The notes below the pieces were generated by a model, which was not told where the DNA came from, ran no database searches, and was given only the letters and a program-made list of their open reading frames with translations. A stretch of DNA of 64,000 nt from Buddleja alternifolia (taxonomy: Eukaryota; Streptophyta; Magnoliopsida; Lamiales; Scrophulariaceae). The stretch is taken from the NCBI GenBank assembly GCA_019426215.1, contig CM033399.1:23073022-23137021 (forward strand). The letters run 5' to 3'. Position 1 is the stretch's first letter. Each line of letters opens with the position of its first letter. Shown here one piece after another: positions 1 to 11,900 of this stretch. The translations under genes and the position numbers were made by a program.

Positions 1-175
1 CTACTCTATATCTCTACCTAGCTATATAAATATATATATACACACACCACATATATCGGCCCCACCACCACCACACCCACCATATACCGCCACCACCACC
101 ACCGTATTCCGCCGGCACCGCCGCCCGAGCGCCGCTCCTCTCTCTCACCTTATAGGTATATACTTATATATATAT
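1..175. repeat. Low-complexity TA and CCA/CCG-rich start of window
   Basis: A run of TA dinucleotides near 27-40 is followed by a C-rich stretch of CCA/ACC triplets (about 58-135) and a short CT-rich tract, then TA again (about 155-178). It has no coding frame of note. It could be the 5' flank or leader of the transposon to the right; nothing in it decides this. Confidence 0.6.
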
Positions 176-186
176 ATGTTGTGTAT

Positions 187-560
187 ATTTTATATATGTT
201 ATGAAATTAGGGTTTTGTATGTTAATATTTTGATTGTTGTTATACATATGTTATGTTAATTGGGGTTTTGTGAATTATATAATGTGGGTTATAAGTTAAT
301 ATCTTGATTGTTGTTATATATATATTTTATGTTAATTGGGTTTTGCGAATTATATAATGTGGATTTTTGTTATGTTATGTTATGTTATAGTTGATTATGT
401 TATAATGTGGATTGTTGTTATATATGTTATAGTTGATTATATTAATTGGTTTTGTGAATTATATAATGTGGGTATTTGTTATATATAAGTTATGTTAATT
501 GGGGTTTCTTGATTGTTGGATTTTTGATTTATGCTATGATATGTTGGTATTATGATTGGA
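187..560. repeat. Imperfect tandem repeats, AT-rich
   Basis: A unit containing TTATGTTAATTGGGGTTTTG followed by GAATTATATAATGTGG recurs about four times (near 249, 328, 430 and 490) with small changes. No coding potential is seen. Such arrays are common near CACTA element ends, but no CACTA terminus was found here, so membership in the transposon is only inferred. Confidence 0.55.
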
Positions 561-654
561 TTTTTGTTGTATTTTTTTGGTTGACATCGTTTAATGCATT
601 CATGGTTTTGTGAAGTTTGATTGGTTTTGTGAACGAATTGATGGATTGGTTTTG

Positions 655-1410
655 TTGGGTTGCAAGTTTGGGGGAAGATTAAGTCGAGAACTTGGTAGAA
701 ATTTGTGCGTTATTACTCTGTAGAATTTTTGAAAATATGATGCTTTATGTGATCCAACTGGTGATTAATATTTATAAAATGATGCTTTATTTTTAGTTTT
801 ATGTGATTTATATGATCCAACTGGTGATCAATATTTGAAGTTGCTTGAAATATGTTGCTTTATGTGATCCTACTGGTGATCAATATTTTCGTATAGTGAG
901 ATTGACATTTTGGGTTTGTTGTGGGTGAAAGATTAGAATGTTGGGTTTGTTGTGGTTGAAAGATGCGAATTTTGTTGGTTGCAAGTTTGAGGGAAGATTA
1001 AGTCGAGAACTTGGTAGAAATTTTTGCGTTGTTACTCTACCGAATTTTTTCTAGGATAATGGGAAATAAATTAAAATTAAAATTAAAATAATTTAATTAA
1101 TTCAACTGAACTGATGTTAAAATTGTTTAATTTAATTAATTAAGAATCAAGATGGATGTATCGAAATTGAATTTTAGAGGATCGTAAGATCCGAATTTTG
1201 TTGGTTGCGACCCAACCGGGGGAAGATTAAGTCGAGAACTTGGTAAAAAAATTTGTGTCGTTACTCTGCCGAATTTTTTCTAAAATAATGGGAATTAAAT
1301 TAAAATAAAAATTACTTAATTAATTCAACTATGAAGTGATATTAAAATTGTTTAATTTAATTAATTCAGAATCAAGATGGATCGAAGTTGGATATTAGCG
1401 GACCGTATGT
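655..1410 (+). repeat. Tandemly duplicated transposase leader
   Basis: A block of about 220 bp (roughly 965-1190) is repeated at roughly 1191-1407. Each copy runs from GAATTTTGTTGGTTGC through GGGAAGATTAAGTCGAGAAC and an ATTAATT-rich part to a CAAGATGGAT start-codon context. Only the second copy opens the transposase frame (ATG 1377); the first is a decayed copy with an early stop. A third partial copy of the leader is at about 655-725. Between them, three copies of a GTGATCCAACTGGTGAT motif lie at about 747-885. Confidence 0.7.
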
Positions 1411-2535
1411 CGGAGCAATATGAGAAAGGGGTGAATGAATTCATCAATTTTGCGATTGAGCATGCATCAGATCCGACTAGAATCAGTTGCCCGTGTTGAC
1501 GTTGTTGTTTTGGAAAGAGAATTAGTCCACGTGAATTGGAAGATCATTTGGTGTGTAATGGAATTGATAAAAGCTACACACGTTGGACAAGACACGGTGA
1601 GAGCAGTGTCACCTCAGATGATTTGGGTGGTACATCATATCGATCACGGGATTTGGACATGAATGATTATGCGCCTGATCGTTTGGAAGAGATGACAAAT
1701 ATGATTGAGAAGGATTTGAGAAATTGTCCCAAGATGTTTGACAATTTGACAAGTGATTCAAAGACACCACTGTATAGTGGTAGTAAATTCACAAGATTGA
1801 AAGCAGTCCTAAACCTCTACAAGTTAAAAGCCAACAATGGGTGGAGTGATAAGAGTTTCACAGACTTACTTGATCTATTAAAAAACATGCTACCCGAGGA
1901 TAATGTGTTACCTAATCGCACTTATGAGGCTAAGAAGATGTTAACCTCAATTGGCATGGGATATGAGAGGATACATGCCTGTCTCAATGATTGCATATTG
2001 TTTAGAACTGAGTATGCATCATCGAAGGTTTGTCTGAAATGTGGTGCCTCGCTGTACAAGAAAAACGGATCTGCTCCTGTCAAAACCATGTGGTATTTGC
2101 CCATAATACCACGATTTAGGCGCATGCACAGTAGTAAAGAGTTGGCCAAGGACTTGACATGGCATGCTGATAGAAGGTTTGAAGAAAGGATTGAAGATGA
2201 CAAGATTCGACACCCCTCGGATTCTCCTCAATGGAAAAAGATCGATGATGATTTCCCTGAATTTGGTGAAGAATCAAGAAACCTTCGCCTTGTATTGGCT
2301 ACAGATGGCATGAACCCTCATGGCTTGCAAAGTAGCTCACATAGTACATGGCCGGTGATTTTGATGATCTACAACCTCCCCCCATCGCGATGCATGAAGC
2401 GAGAACATATTATGATGCCTATACTCATTTCTAGGCCGAAACAACCTGGAAATGATATAGATGTCTATTTGGCTCCTTTAATTGAGGATTTGAAGGTGTT
2501 GTGGGAGACCGGTGTTCAAGTATTACTCCCTCTCA
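1377..2535 (+). pseudogene. TNP2-type CACTA transposase, N-terminal part, broken
   Basis: The frame opens at ATG 1377 with MDRSWILADRMSEQYEKGV, the start of the transposase-associated zinc domain common in plant CACTA proteins (family knowledge). An in-frame TGA at 1497-1499, just after the CPC of the zinc motif, breaks it at codon 41; the same frame then stays open to about 2559. It includes KSYTRWTRHGES and a TNP2 (Transposase_21) core with YEAKKMLTSIGMGYERIHAC, a CxxC pair, and ATDGMNPHGLQSSSHSTWPV. After ETGVQV near 2520 the match to TNP2 stops and Ulp1-like sequence begins in another frame, so the C-terminal half is deleted. The family normally cuts and rejoins DNA at the CACTA ends in the nucleus. 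Confidence 0.82.
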
Positions 2536-3412
2536 GCGTATCTTACAAGCGCAATATATAACAAATGCCATGAAAGATTGCGTAGACAGGAAGTTGTTTA
2601 TTGCACCTTACAACACCGGGTGAGTTACTAAAAACCCAACTTTATTTTGTAAAATTTGTTACGTATGCAAAACTAATTTTGAACTTATCTTTTGAATGCT
2701 TTTTAATTTAGGGGACATTGGGTGTTGCTTGTGATTGATCCAATTAAAGAGATGGTTTATTATCTGGATTCTTTGCACGTTGATTCGAATAACCGACCTG
2801 ATATGAAAGAAAGAATCAATCAGTAAGTTTTTCATTCAATCAATGTATTCATTATATTTAATATTAATTTTAAAGTGTATATATCTTCCTAGATTTCACA
2901 TGTATATTTGCTTGATATTGACATCTTTCCTTATTTTTTGATGTTTTTAACAGTGCTGTGTTGATGTCTCGTGCAAATCGAAACACCCAAAAGGCCAAAT
3001 CCAAAAAAAATGGCCTGTAAATGGACTTCTAAAAAGGTTAGTATAATTTTATATTTTCGAGAGATTATTCGTATAAACGTTATTGTTCTAACACAATTTT
3101 TGATTTCAATTTTGTAGTGCCCCATGCAGTTAAACGACAAAGATTGTGGCTTGTTTGTTATGAAATTCATGAAGGATATTATTAGACACGGAGAATCTAC
3201 AATCCCACCAGCGGTATGCATAATCCTAATTAATACTCATCATCAAATTCTAATTTTCCTTTATAAGTTATTAAACCTTTGTTGTGTTTTCAATCTCTAT
3301 CGTGCAGTACTTTCCTGATTGTCAATACGTCACTTACTCTATAGAGCAACTTGATGAAGTACGTGGCGAATTGGCACAATACATTTTCCAATGCGCTTTT
3401 GGTATGGTGTAA
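2536..3412 (+). pseudogene. Ulp1-like (C48) cysteine protease domain, five exons, one frameshift
   Basis: Exons can be read as about 2536-2619, 2712-2822, 2954-3036, 3118-3213 and 3308-3412, all with GT/AG borders. The residues expected for a C48 SUMO-type protease are present: His in TGGHWVLLVIDP, Asp in YYLDSL, Gln in CPMQLND and Cys in DKDCGLFVMKFM. The frame ends at TAA 3410-3412 after FQCAFGMV. A slip in the A-run at about 3003-3010 shifts exon 3; the downstream reading (KKWPVNGLLK) is normal in the shifted frame. Ulp1-like domains are often carried by plant CACTA and Mutator-like elements; the substrate is unknown. The first exon lacks a start and appears fused to the broken transposase by deletion. 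Confidence 0.8.
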
Positions 3413-3730
3413 GTTGTAAATTGTTGTAAATTTTTATTTGATTTGTTGTATTTAATTGATTGTAAACTCGTTATCAGTTGTTGGAGATTATACGTAAAAT
3501 TTGATTTGTTGGAGATTATGCGAATTGGAACAATACATTTGTTGGTTTTTGTTGTTAGAGATGATCATTTAATTTGGTGAAGTTAATTTTGGGTTTCACG
3601 TTTGTTTTTTTGTTGAATTGATTTTATGGTTTGTTGTGTTAGTGTGTTGAATTTTGAGCTTGTGGGAAGCTGGTTACAATAAATTTTGTACAGTACAGCA
3701 AGAAAACAAATTAAAATTAAAATAACAAAT

Positions 3731-3936
3731 ACACCTATTATAGAGGTTTTGTGAAAAACCGCTATAAAAGAAAAAAAAAACTGGAGAAAAACTATTACAG
3801 CGGTTCCGAAAAACACCGCTGTAATAGGTTGACCAATTACAGCGGTTTTTTTCGGAACCGCTGTAATTGGTCCCTATTACAGCGGTACCTGTTACAGCGG
3901 TTAAAATTGCTGTAATAGGTCATTTCTGTAGTAGTG
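3731..3936 (+). repeat. CACTA subterminal repeats and right terminus
   Basis: About seven copies of a 13-15 bp motif, ACCGCTGTAATAGG or its complement, alternate in orientation at about 3792, 3815, 3834, 3856, 3874, 3891 and 3906, so neighbours can fold into hairpins. The terminus is TAGTAGTG, ending at 3936. In this superfamily such repeats bind the element's own proteins (TNPA-like). The stretch 3413-3730 between the protease gene and these repeats is AT-rich and holds no gene that I can see. Confidence 0.85.
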
Positions 3937-4683
3937 TTGATGGCTTTAGAGCATGCTGGATGTTTTCTTGAAGAGGATGGACATGGAGTAGATAAACGTG
4001 TTGAAGCTGAGATAAGGAGAGGTGTCACGGCGGTGAGAAAAGTCATCAATGCAAGAAGTAAATGCATAAAGCTACCTGTCGGTTGGAATGAGAAAGGCTA
4101 AGCACTTGACCCAAACAAATCAACACTTGTTGGTTACATAGGAGTCTTGGCTTGGCAGAAAGTGTCGATTACCATTAGTGATTGGTGACAAGTCTCGGCA
4201 CCAACAAAAAATGTAATTTGTGATGAAGTAGCGGTAATTTGGTTCTTATCATATTTCTAATTGTTAATGTATTTTTTGTTGATTTAAACTTTTGTAAATT
4301 ATAATTTCATATATACTTTGTTGTTTGTTTTTAATAGTTGTCCTTTGATATTGAGGAAAGGAGAAAAAAATACGTGCTAGCAGAAGCTTGGGAAGCTAGC
4401 ACAAAACTTCATGAGCTACTTGAGTAGAGTGTGGGTATGGGATGATCATGGAAACATTAATTACAACCCACCCTCACAATATGAGATGCCTCAAGCTTAT
4501 TGGGCAGATTTTTAGATGTTCGCCTAAGTGAAGAGTTCCAGGTTGTCATTTTACTTTACACTTTCATTTGTTGGTTATTGCATTTATATGTCACTAATAC
4601 ATTGACTAGCGCTTTGATTATGTAATAAACAACAACTAAGTAGAGAATATCTGGAAAGAGCAAAGGATCCTGAATTGAGGTAC
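3937..4683 (+). pseudogene. Remnant of a plant CACTA gene (Transposase_24-like)
   Basis: Directly after the TAGTG terminus a different frame reads WNEKG, stop, ALDPNKSTLVGYIGVLA and ISDW, which fits the Transposase_24 (Ptta/En/Spm) signature of a WNEKG motif, then GxxLGxLAR, then a DW. Further exon-like blocks follow: SFDIEERRKKYVL near 4340-4430, NPPSQYEMPQAYWADF near 4462-4515, and EYLERAKDPELR near 4645-4680. Stops (TAA and TGA after WNEKG and ISDW) and a frameshift at about 4515 break it. It lies outside the TAGTG terminus, so it probably belongs to an older element into which the first one inserted. The match is from memory of the family and is moderate. Confidence 0.6.
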
Positions 4684-4999
4684 GTAGTTCATTTAACAGT
4701 GAATCCTTACAATTTTTTTAATAAAAATTCCTTGTTAATAAATATATATTTTTTAATCAAAATTTTTAGTGTGTATGCCCTCAAATGCCATAAAGAGGAT
4801 AGATTTATAAGGCATTGATTTGTAACTAAGCAATATCTTTTCATACTAAAAGGCATATTCTTGTTGTTTTCTGATAGGCATTTATAAGGCATGAATGAAC
4901 AATGTAAAGTCCTTGATAATAAGGCAATCTTTCTACTCCCTATGGGTTAGGGAGAGTGGAACTAGAAGAGTTTGATCCATATTATCAAAAATAGGTTCG
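4684..4999. other. No gene seen
   Basis: AT-rich sequence without a credible frame or a recognised repeat. The left edge of the element A LTR probably lies near its right end, but I could not fix it. Confidence 0.5.
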
Positions 5000-6345
5000 G
5001 AAGTCAAAGAAAGTGTTGACTGGACATCAATGCTAGATGGAGACTTGTATGATGTAAATTTTGACAGAGAAAGTGTCATTCGAACACCATGGAAATGATA
5101 GTGCGAACTTATGTCATAGACACCTCAGTTAGACGGATGTGTTCGAACTCGACTCGCATCGGTGTTTGTCACATGGGTTTTCACTCACTAACAGTCAATG
5201 ACAAAACTGATAAGTTGTGATAGGTACGCGGGAAACTTAGACCTGAGGAATCAAGTTCAAGATGTACTTGTGACATCAAGTCTGTCAATGGAGTAGTTAG
5301 ATCCAATTCACCCATTGGTGGGGTCGACCTCGAAGTACGACTTGATGGGCAAGTAGCAGTCTTAATTAATTAGCAAAATGAGATTTATTCTCTCATAAGT
5401 GGATGAGCTAAATATCTTATGCATTCATGAATGAATAAGGTCAAAAGACTTTGGCCAAAGCATTAGAGATATTCATGTTAGACATGAAAGTATACTCGAT
5501 GACCTTGATTCATTATGAGCAAGGCATATGGTCAAGTTCAGTGAGTTTGACTAAGATATGTGAGTAAAAGGTTCATACTCGTACGGTATTCACAACGTAA
5601 AAGGTTTGGAATGATCCTATTCATTCGTACTCAATTGGGATACGATGTGAGCCACGGGTATGGTTAGGTGTTACTCACATTCTCTTAGTTTTCTCCCAAT
5701 TGGCTTTTGATATGAACCTAAAGAGTCACGCTTAAAGGAATTGCAAAAGGAAAAATCATGGAATTGACTTGAGAGAGTTTTCGGTAATGGATATCGCGAT
5801 TAATTAGTTAAGTTAATGTGATAATTAATTTCTTAGAAAAAATTAATTATAGAATTAACATGGATTTAATTAGTAATTTAATTAATTTATTTATTGGACA
5901 AATAATATTAATTAATTAATCAATTAAACAAATAAAAAAGGACTAACACCCGAAGGCTTTAAAACCCCTAAAGTGGGCGTCCATGTGGATTAGTTGCCTA
6001 GGGTTATTAACTTCCAGTGTAGTATAAATATACTACTTAATAAAATTAATAACAAGCCTCCAATTATTACATACTCTCCAAGTCAAAATATTCTTCCAAC
6101 TCTCTCTCTCCCTCTAGCCGATTTCAAGGAGAAAAAAAAGAAGTTTTTCTCTTTTGATTCCCGCGTGGCAATTTAGAGATGACGACAAGTTTGCTGTTCA
6201 AAGAAGGGTCGTGATTTTTGGTTCAGAAACTAAAAATTCGCGAAGAAAGGTACATAGTTCTAATCACGATTTAAATACATAAAATCAAGATGAACCACTT
6301 GGGATTTGTTTAATTTCCATTGCGTGTTATTGCTAAGAACCCAAT
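5000..6345 (+). repeat. Probable 5' LTR of element A (left edge uncertain)
   Basis: The right edge is set by the primer site that follows at 6348. A TATAAATA box sits at 6023-6030. No second copy is in the window, so the left edge is a guess within about 150 bp. It contains many ATTAATTA tracts. Confidence 0.55.
6023..6030 (+). promoter_or_regulatory. TATA box, LTR of element A
   Basis: TATAAATA, about 315 bp before the LTR end, a fitting place for the LTR promoter of a copia element. Confidence 0.45.
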
Positions 6346-6347
6346 AG

Positions 6348-6359
6348 TGGTATCAAAGC
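6348..6359 (+). other. Primer binding site, initiator tRNA-Met, element A
   Basis: TGGTATCAAAGC, one base from the plant consensus TGGTATCAGAGC that pairs with the 3' end of initiator tRNA-Met. It marks the start of minus-strand DNA synthesis and the end of the 5' LTR. Confidence 0.8.
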
Positions 6360-8148
6360 CAATCTCTGGTTTCCCTATTTTATCGAATACGTAAATTATG
6401 TGTTTTTCATGTTTTTGAAGCATGTTAATTTGATGCGAAATTTATGATTTTTGAACCATGATTTGTCTGCGTTTATTCTGGAATATTATTGTATGATGAT
6501 ATGTGAATTGAAAAATCAAAATTGTGTGAGAATCGGGGTTGAAAAGAAGCGCACGTCGTGGGTTGTCTGCGCGCACGTCGTGGGCTGTCTACGCGCACAG
6601 CAGGCGCACGGTGTGGCTAGGGGGGCTCGGCTCTAAATTTTTTTAAACGAGTTTTGGGTTATTTTAATTATCCGGGTGGGTTAAAAGGATGATGACCCAG
6701 ATTTTAATTGAATTTTTGGACTTTCAATAAATTGGTTTTGGGCTTAATTAAATTAATTTAAATATGCCAATGGTCGGTAATTTATATTAGATGAAATTGA
6801 GCCCAATTGATTTTTATTGAATATTAATTATTTAAGTAAAATAAATAATTAATTATTCTTGGAGGATTTTTAATTAATTAATTTATTTAAATAATAATTT
6901 CTCACTAGATGGATAATTATCATAAATGTCAATAAAATTTAGAATTTTATTGAAGAAATTAATTAGTTCGACTAATTATTTATTAACATAATCACCAACA
7001 TAGTTGCTTTAAGTAACGCGAGAATGTATTATATGATGGCGACATATATTCATGAGCTTAGGTTGTTTTCTTTTTAATGTATTTCTTTTATGGGTTGTAA
7101 GGCTTGGATTTGAGCTCGTTATTTTATTTCTAGAATTATATATAGGTTGTTGAAATAATCTCATGTAATAGATAGAAATTGAATAGGCCTTAAAGAAGAG
7201 ATCGATCCAAAAGAAGAGGAGCATGATGCCCAAGAAGAATATCTAGGCTTATTTTTCTTTTTTATGATGGCCCATTGGCTTGGACCCTCTAGAAAAAGCC
7301 CATGGATAAATGTGTTGGTTTTTATTGCTTTCGATGCATATTCATTAGTTGTATGAAGCATGTATGTAGTTAATATGCGCTATACAAATATGATAATGTG
7401 CAAAGTGAGACTTAGATACAAATTTAGAACATGAATTCTCCCAAATAAAAATTATTCTAAGTTAGTAAGGGGCGCTAGGCATCCTTTCCCTCCACTAAAC
7501 TTAATAGAATTAAGATTTAAACCTAGTATATGGCATCTTCCCAGTAAGTGGGGGTCATATATCAAGATTTAATTCTAAAATTTTATTAAGTGCATTAGAT
7601 GCCTTAATCGAGACATATTTCACCCCAAATATCGTTAAAGGGTTGCAAGGAGAAATTCAAATGTTAGATTATGAGGAGTTAGTAGGAATGAACTTAGATA
7701 GTCCACAAAGCCTATAAATCATTAAAGGGTTGCAAGGTGAAATTCAAATGTTAGATTATGAGGAGTTAGTAGGAATGAACTTAGATAGTCCACAAAGCCT
7801 ATAAATCATTAAAGGGTTGCGGTTTTGGTGGATTATGGGAAAAAGAAGATTGGACCGTCTATTGGATAGATGAATGTTCGACATCACTTTAGTTAAGTAA
7901 TGGACCAAATATCGTTAAAGGGTTGACATCCATTACATTAATTAAAGAACTCAATCCCTACTATGAAGTAATAAACAACGATCACTTACCTTTTTCACAG
8001 TGGGTGTGTGAATCTTGAAAAATGTAGTGGGAGCCAAATTATAAATCGAAGTCCTTGATTTTAAACTTAGTTTTTGTTTAAGTTACAAATGTCTAATATA
8101 GTCCGGTTTATTTTCGCAGTTATTTTATTTTTCTCTCTCAAAACAAAA
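6360..8148 (+). other. Long untranslated leader of element A
   Basis: About 1.8 kb between the primer site and gag with no convincing gene. It holds a G+C-rich patch near 6545-6635 with GCGCACGTCGTGGG repeated, long AATTAATTA tracts at 6735-6990, and an 87-bp tandem duplication. A polypyrimidine stretch with TTTTCGCAG at 8112-8120 just before gag could be a splice acceptor. Confidence 0.5.
7641..7814 (+). repeat. 87-bp tandem duplication
   Basis: Two copies, 7641-7727 and 7728-7814, differ at only a few bases. A third copy begins at 7815 but ends after GGTTGC. The preceding phrase CCAAATATCGTTAAAGGGTTG occurs at about 7626 and again at about 7906, so the area was duplicated more than once. 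Confidence 0.85.
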
Positions 8149-8985
8149 ATGACTATCAACTCACTTTTTATTTTACTCGAAAAGAACATCCTTACTGGAC
8201 CCAACTACGTGGATTGGCTAAGGAACTTGAGAATTGTTCTCAACATGGAGTCATTGGGATACGTGTTGGACACGGACATCCCTGTTCCGCCTGCCAGGAC
8301 ACGCGCCAACGAGGAAAAAGTCCAGGCTCATGAGAAATGGGTAAAGGACGACGTCCGAGTGCGTGGGTACATTCTTGGCTCGATGACAAACGAGCTTTAG
8401 CAGTCCCATGAGAAGATGACCACTGCGAGGGCTATCTTGGCGCACTTGGTCGAGCTCTATGGTGAGCACAGCCGCACTGCTAGATATGAGATATCTAAAG
8501 AGTTCTTTGGAGCCAAAATGAGAGAAAGTTAAAAAGTTGGGGATCATGTCCTCAAGATGGTCTCGAGGATCAAAAGATTGGAGTCTCTCGATTTTACAAT
8601 GAACCCACAACTTCAAACTGATCTTATTTTGCAGTCTCTTCCTGATTCTTTTTCCCAATTTGTCATGAACTTCAATTGTAACGAGATTGAATGCAACTTA
8701 GCTGGGCTAAAGAACAAATTGATCACTGCACAATCTCAATTAAAGCCCAAGGGAAAAGAAACTGCATTGGTTATCTCTTCTGGGCCCAAAAAGGCTAAGA
8801 ACAAGAAGAAGAAAAACAAGTAGAGTGGTTAGCTTGGAGCTCAGGGTGGTGTCGATAAGGGAAAAGGGAAAGCTCCTATGAATCGCAAGCGTAAGGGCCC
8901 ATAGAAAATGGATAGATGCCTACACTGCGGTGAGCTAGGCCACTGGAGAAGGAACTGTCCAAACATGGGGCCCAGGCGCACAAGG
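8149..8985 (+). pseudogene. Copia gag, element A, four in-frame stops
   Basis: The ATG at 8149 opens MTINSLFILLEKNILTGPNY, the copia Gag start (a conserved L...L.G.NY.W pattern). The same frame continues to the zinc knuckle at 8917-8958, C-x2-C-x4-H-x4-C (CLHCGELGHWRRNC), which would bind the element's RNA in the particle. In-frame stops at 8398, 8530, 8821 and 8902 interrupt it; the first fits a CAG to TAG change. Lys/Asn-rich sequence precedes the knuckle. An earlier in-frame ATG at 8074 is possible but lies in leader-like sequence. Confidence 0.8.
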
Positions 8986-8986
8986 T

Positions 8987-11900
8987 ATGAAACTTTATGA
9001 TCATAAAACTTATTGTTCTATGACTGTTTTCTATACATCTTCAATACTTAATTCTGGAGCTAGTGCTCACATTTGTTGTATGAATCAGGATCTGGTGCGA
9101 GGAAGGAAGCTGGACAGTGATGAGGTGAAGATCAGAGTAAGCAGCGGGCAAAGCGTCGCAGCTACTGGAATAGGATCTACCACATTACATTTAAATTCTG
9201 GACATTTGCTATTTCTGGATAATGTTTTAGTTTTACCAAATGGGCTTAAAAACATTGTTTCAATTCCCATTTTAGTTAAACTTGGTTATACTTTCCGTTT
9301 TATTAATGAACACTGCAATATTTATTATGGTAATAAATTAGTTGGCTTTGCTTCTTTAGTAAATGGTTTGTATTACCTTAATGTCCAGAATGACTGTTCT
9401 GTAAATACTATTCAAAGGAAACGTAGTAGGCAGGAAATTAACCAAAGATTGATCTGGCATCTTAGACTAGTCCATGCCGGCGAACACAAAATTCATAAGA
9501 TGGAGAAAGATGGACTAATAGGTCCATTTGGATTGGATCCCTATCCTACTTGTGAATCTTGTCTCAAAGGCAAGATAGCTAGATCCCCCTTCACAGGGAC
9601 TTTTGAAATAGCTTCACAAATCTTAGGTTTAGTGCATACTGATGTTTGAGGACCATTTGGAGAAATGGCTCGAGGAGGTTTCCTTTACTTCATTACATCC
9701 ACTGATGACCATTCAAGATATGGTCTGCTGTACCTAATGACGCATAAGTCAAAATCCATTGACAAATTCAAAGAATTCAAAGCTTTAGTGGAAAATCAAA
9801 TTGGGCAACATATAATGGCTCTTCGTTCTGATCGAGGAGGAGAATATATGAGTGTGGAGTTTGATGAATACCTTAGAGAGAATGGTATAGTATTACAACT
9901 CACACCTCCAGCGACACCACAGTTAAATGGAGTAGTAGAGAGAAGGAATCGAACCTTGTTGGACATGGTTCACTCCATGCTCAGCTACACCAACTTACCC
10001 ATTTCACTATGGGGACATGCGCTGCTTACAACTATACACATTTTAAATAGATGTTCATCCAAGTTTGTTCCTAAGAATCCATATGAGATATGGAGAAATA
10101 GGAAACGAAGTCTTAATCACATTAAGATTTGCGGATGTCCTGCTTATGTCGAGAGGGCTAAAGTGGGCAAGTTGGAGGCTAGATCCTTAAAAGGGCATTT
10201 CGTTGGTTATCCTGAGGATTCCATGGGATACCACTTTTACCTGCATGATGATTAGAGGATCATCGTAGCTTTACAAGCCCACTTTCTTGAAGACGAGTTC
10301 ATTCAAGAAGGAGGAGCAGGTAGAAAGATTGTTTTGGATGAACAAAATGAAACGCCACTGGATACATCTACACAGGAAGTGAGAGTTGAACCTTCTTTAA
10401 CACAACCACAACCGCAAAGATCAAGTAGGGTACCTCAACCGCCTGAGAGGTATGGATATCTATTACAGAGGGAGCTTAGTCTCAATTCTGTAATGGAGGA
10501 GGGTTATGGAGATGATCCCTCCACTTATGATCAAGCGATGGTCAATGTGGATGCTACAAGATGGCATAAAGCTATGCAAACTGAGAGCGATTCGATGCAT
10601 TCAAACTAAGTCTGGAAACTTGTGGATCGGCCTGATGGGGTAAAGTCAATTGGGTGCAAATGGATCTACAAGAGAAAGATTGGTGTTGATGGCAAGGTTG
10701 ACACCTACACAGCCAGGCTAGTGGCGAAAGGGTATAGTAAAAATGAAGGAATTGACAACCAAGAAACCTTTTTGCCAGTGGCTATGATCAAATCAATAAG
10801 GATCCTACTTGCAATAACAACACACCGAGACTATGAGATATGACAAATGGATGTCAAAAGTGCTTTTTTAAATGGATTCCTAGAACAGGATGTCTATATG
10901 GAACATTCTAAAGGTTTCGTATCCGAGAATGATATTCATAAGGTGTGTAAGCTTGAGAGATCCATTTATGGACTCAAGCAAGCATCTCCTAGCTGGAATC
11001 TATGTTTTGATGAGGCACTCAAAGGATTTGAGTTCATCAAAAATGAAGATGAGTCATGTGTCTACAAGAAGGTTAGTAGGAGCAAGATAACATTCCTTGT
11101 GTTATATGTAGATGACATATTACTCATAGGGAATGATATAGGAATGCTCACCACTATTAAGAAGTGGCTTTTGAGTACTTTCTACATGAAAGACTTGGGA
11201 GAGGCAACCTATATTCTAGGAATTCGAATCTACAGAGATTGAACTAATAGAATGATAGGGCTCTCTCAATCCCTTTACTTAGAAAAGGTCTTAAAGAGAT
11301 ATACGATGGAGAATTCTAAGAAAGGTTCCTACCAATAAGACATGGGGTGCATCTATCGAAATCTATGTATCCTCAAAGTGAGGAAAATAGAAATGAGATG
11401 AGCACTGTACCCTATACATCTGCATTGGGTAGCCTGATGTATGCGATGCTATGTACTAGACCTGACATTACTTATGCAGTAAGCGTTGTTAGTCGATTTC
11501 AAGCAAACCCTGGCAAGGAACATTGGATAGCTGTGAAGAATATCCTAAAGTATCTGAAGAGAACTAAGGATATGATTCTCATCTATGGAAGTGGAAACCT
11601 TAGAGTGGACAGGTACACTGACTCGAATTTTCAATCAGATGTCGATCACCGGAAATCCACCCTAGGATTTGTATTCACCCTCAACGATGGGGCGGTGACT
11701 TGGAAAAGTTCCAAGCAAAGCACAGTTGAAGACTCCACAATAGAGGCTGAATACATAGCTGCCTCTGAGGCAGCTAAAGAGGCTATTTGGCTTAGGGAGT
11801 TCATAGAAGAACTTCAAGTGGTTCCAACCATAAAGCTCTCGTTGCCACTTTATTGTGACAACACCGGAGCAATAACGCAAGCAAAGCAACCAAGGTCTCA

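Larger units (their letters stand above)
1377..3936 (+). mobile_element. CACTA (En/Spm) DNA transposon, decayed, left end not found
   Basis: The supported extent runs from the transposase start to a right terminus reading CATTTCTGTAGTAGTG, whose complement begins CACTACTACAGAAATG, the typical CACTA end. Inside are a TNP2-type transposase fragment, a Ulp1-like protease gene with introns, and subterminal repeats. No matching CACTA terminus is seen to the left within the window, so the element may start before base 1 or be truncated. Stops and frameshifts make it non-autonomous. Confidence 0.8.

Noticed and set aside
1..700. Left CACTA terminus of the first transposon
   Set aside because: No CACTACTACAGAAAT-like sequence is present on the plus strand to the left of the transposase.
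7641..7830. CRISPR-like array
   Set aside because: It is a plain 87-bp tandem duplication in a retrotransposon leader, with no spacers, in a plant genome.
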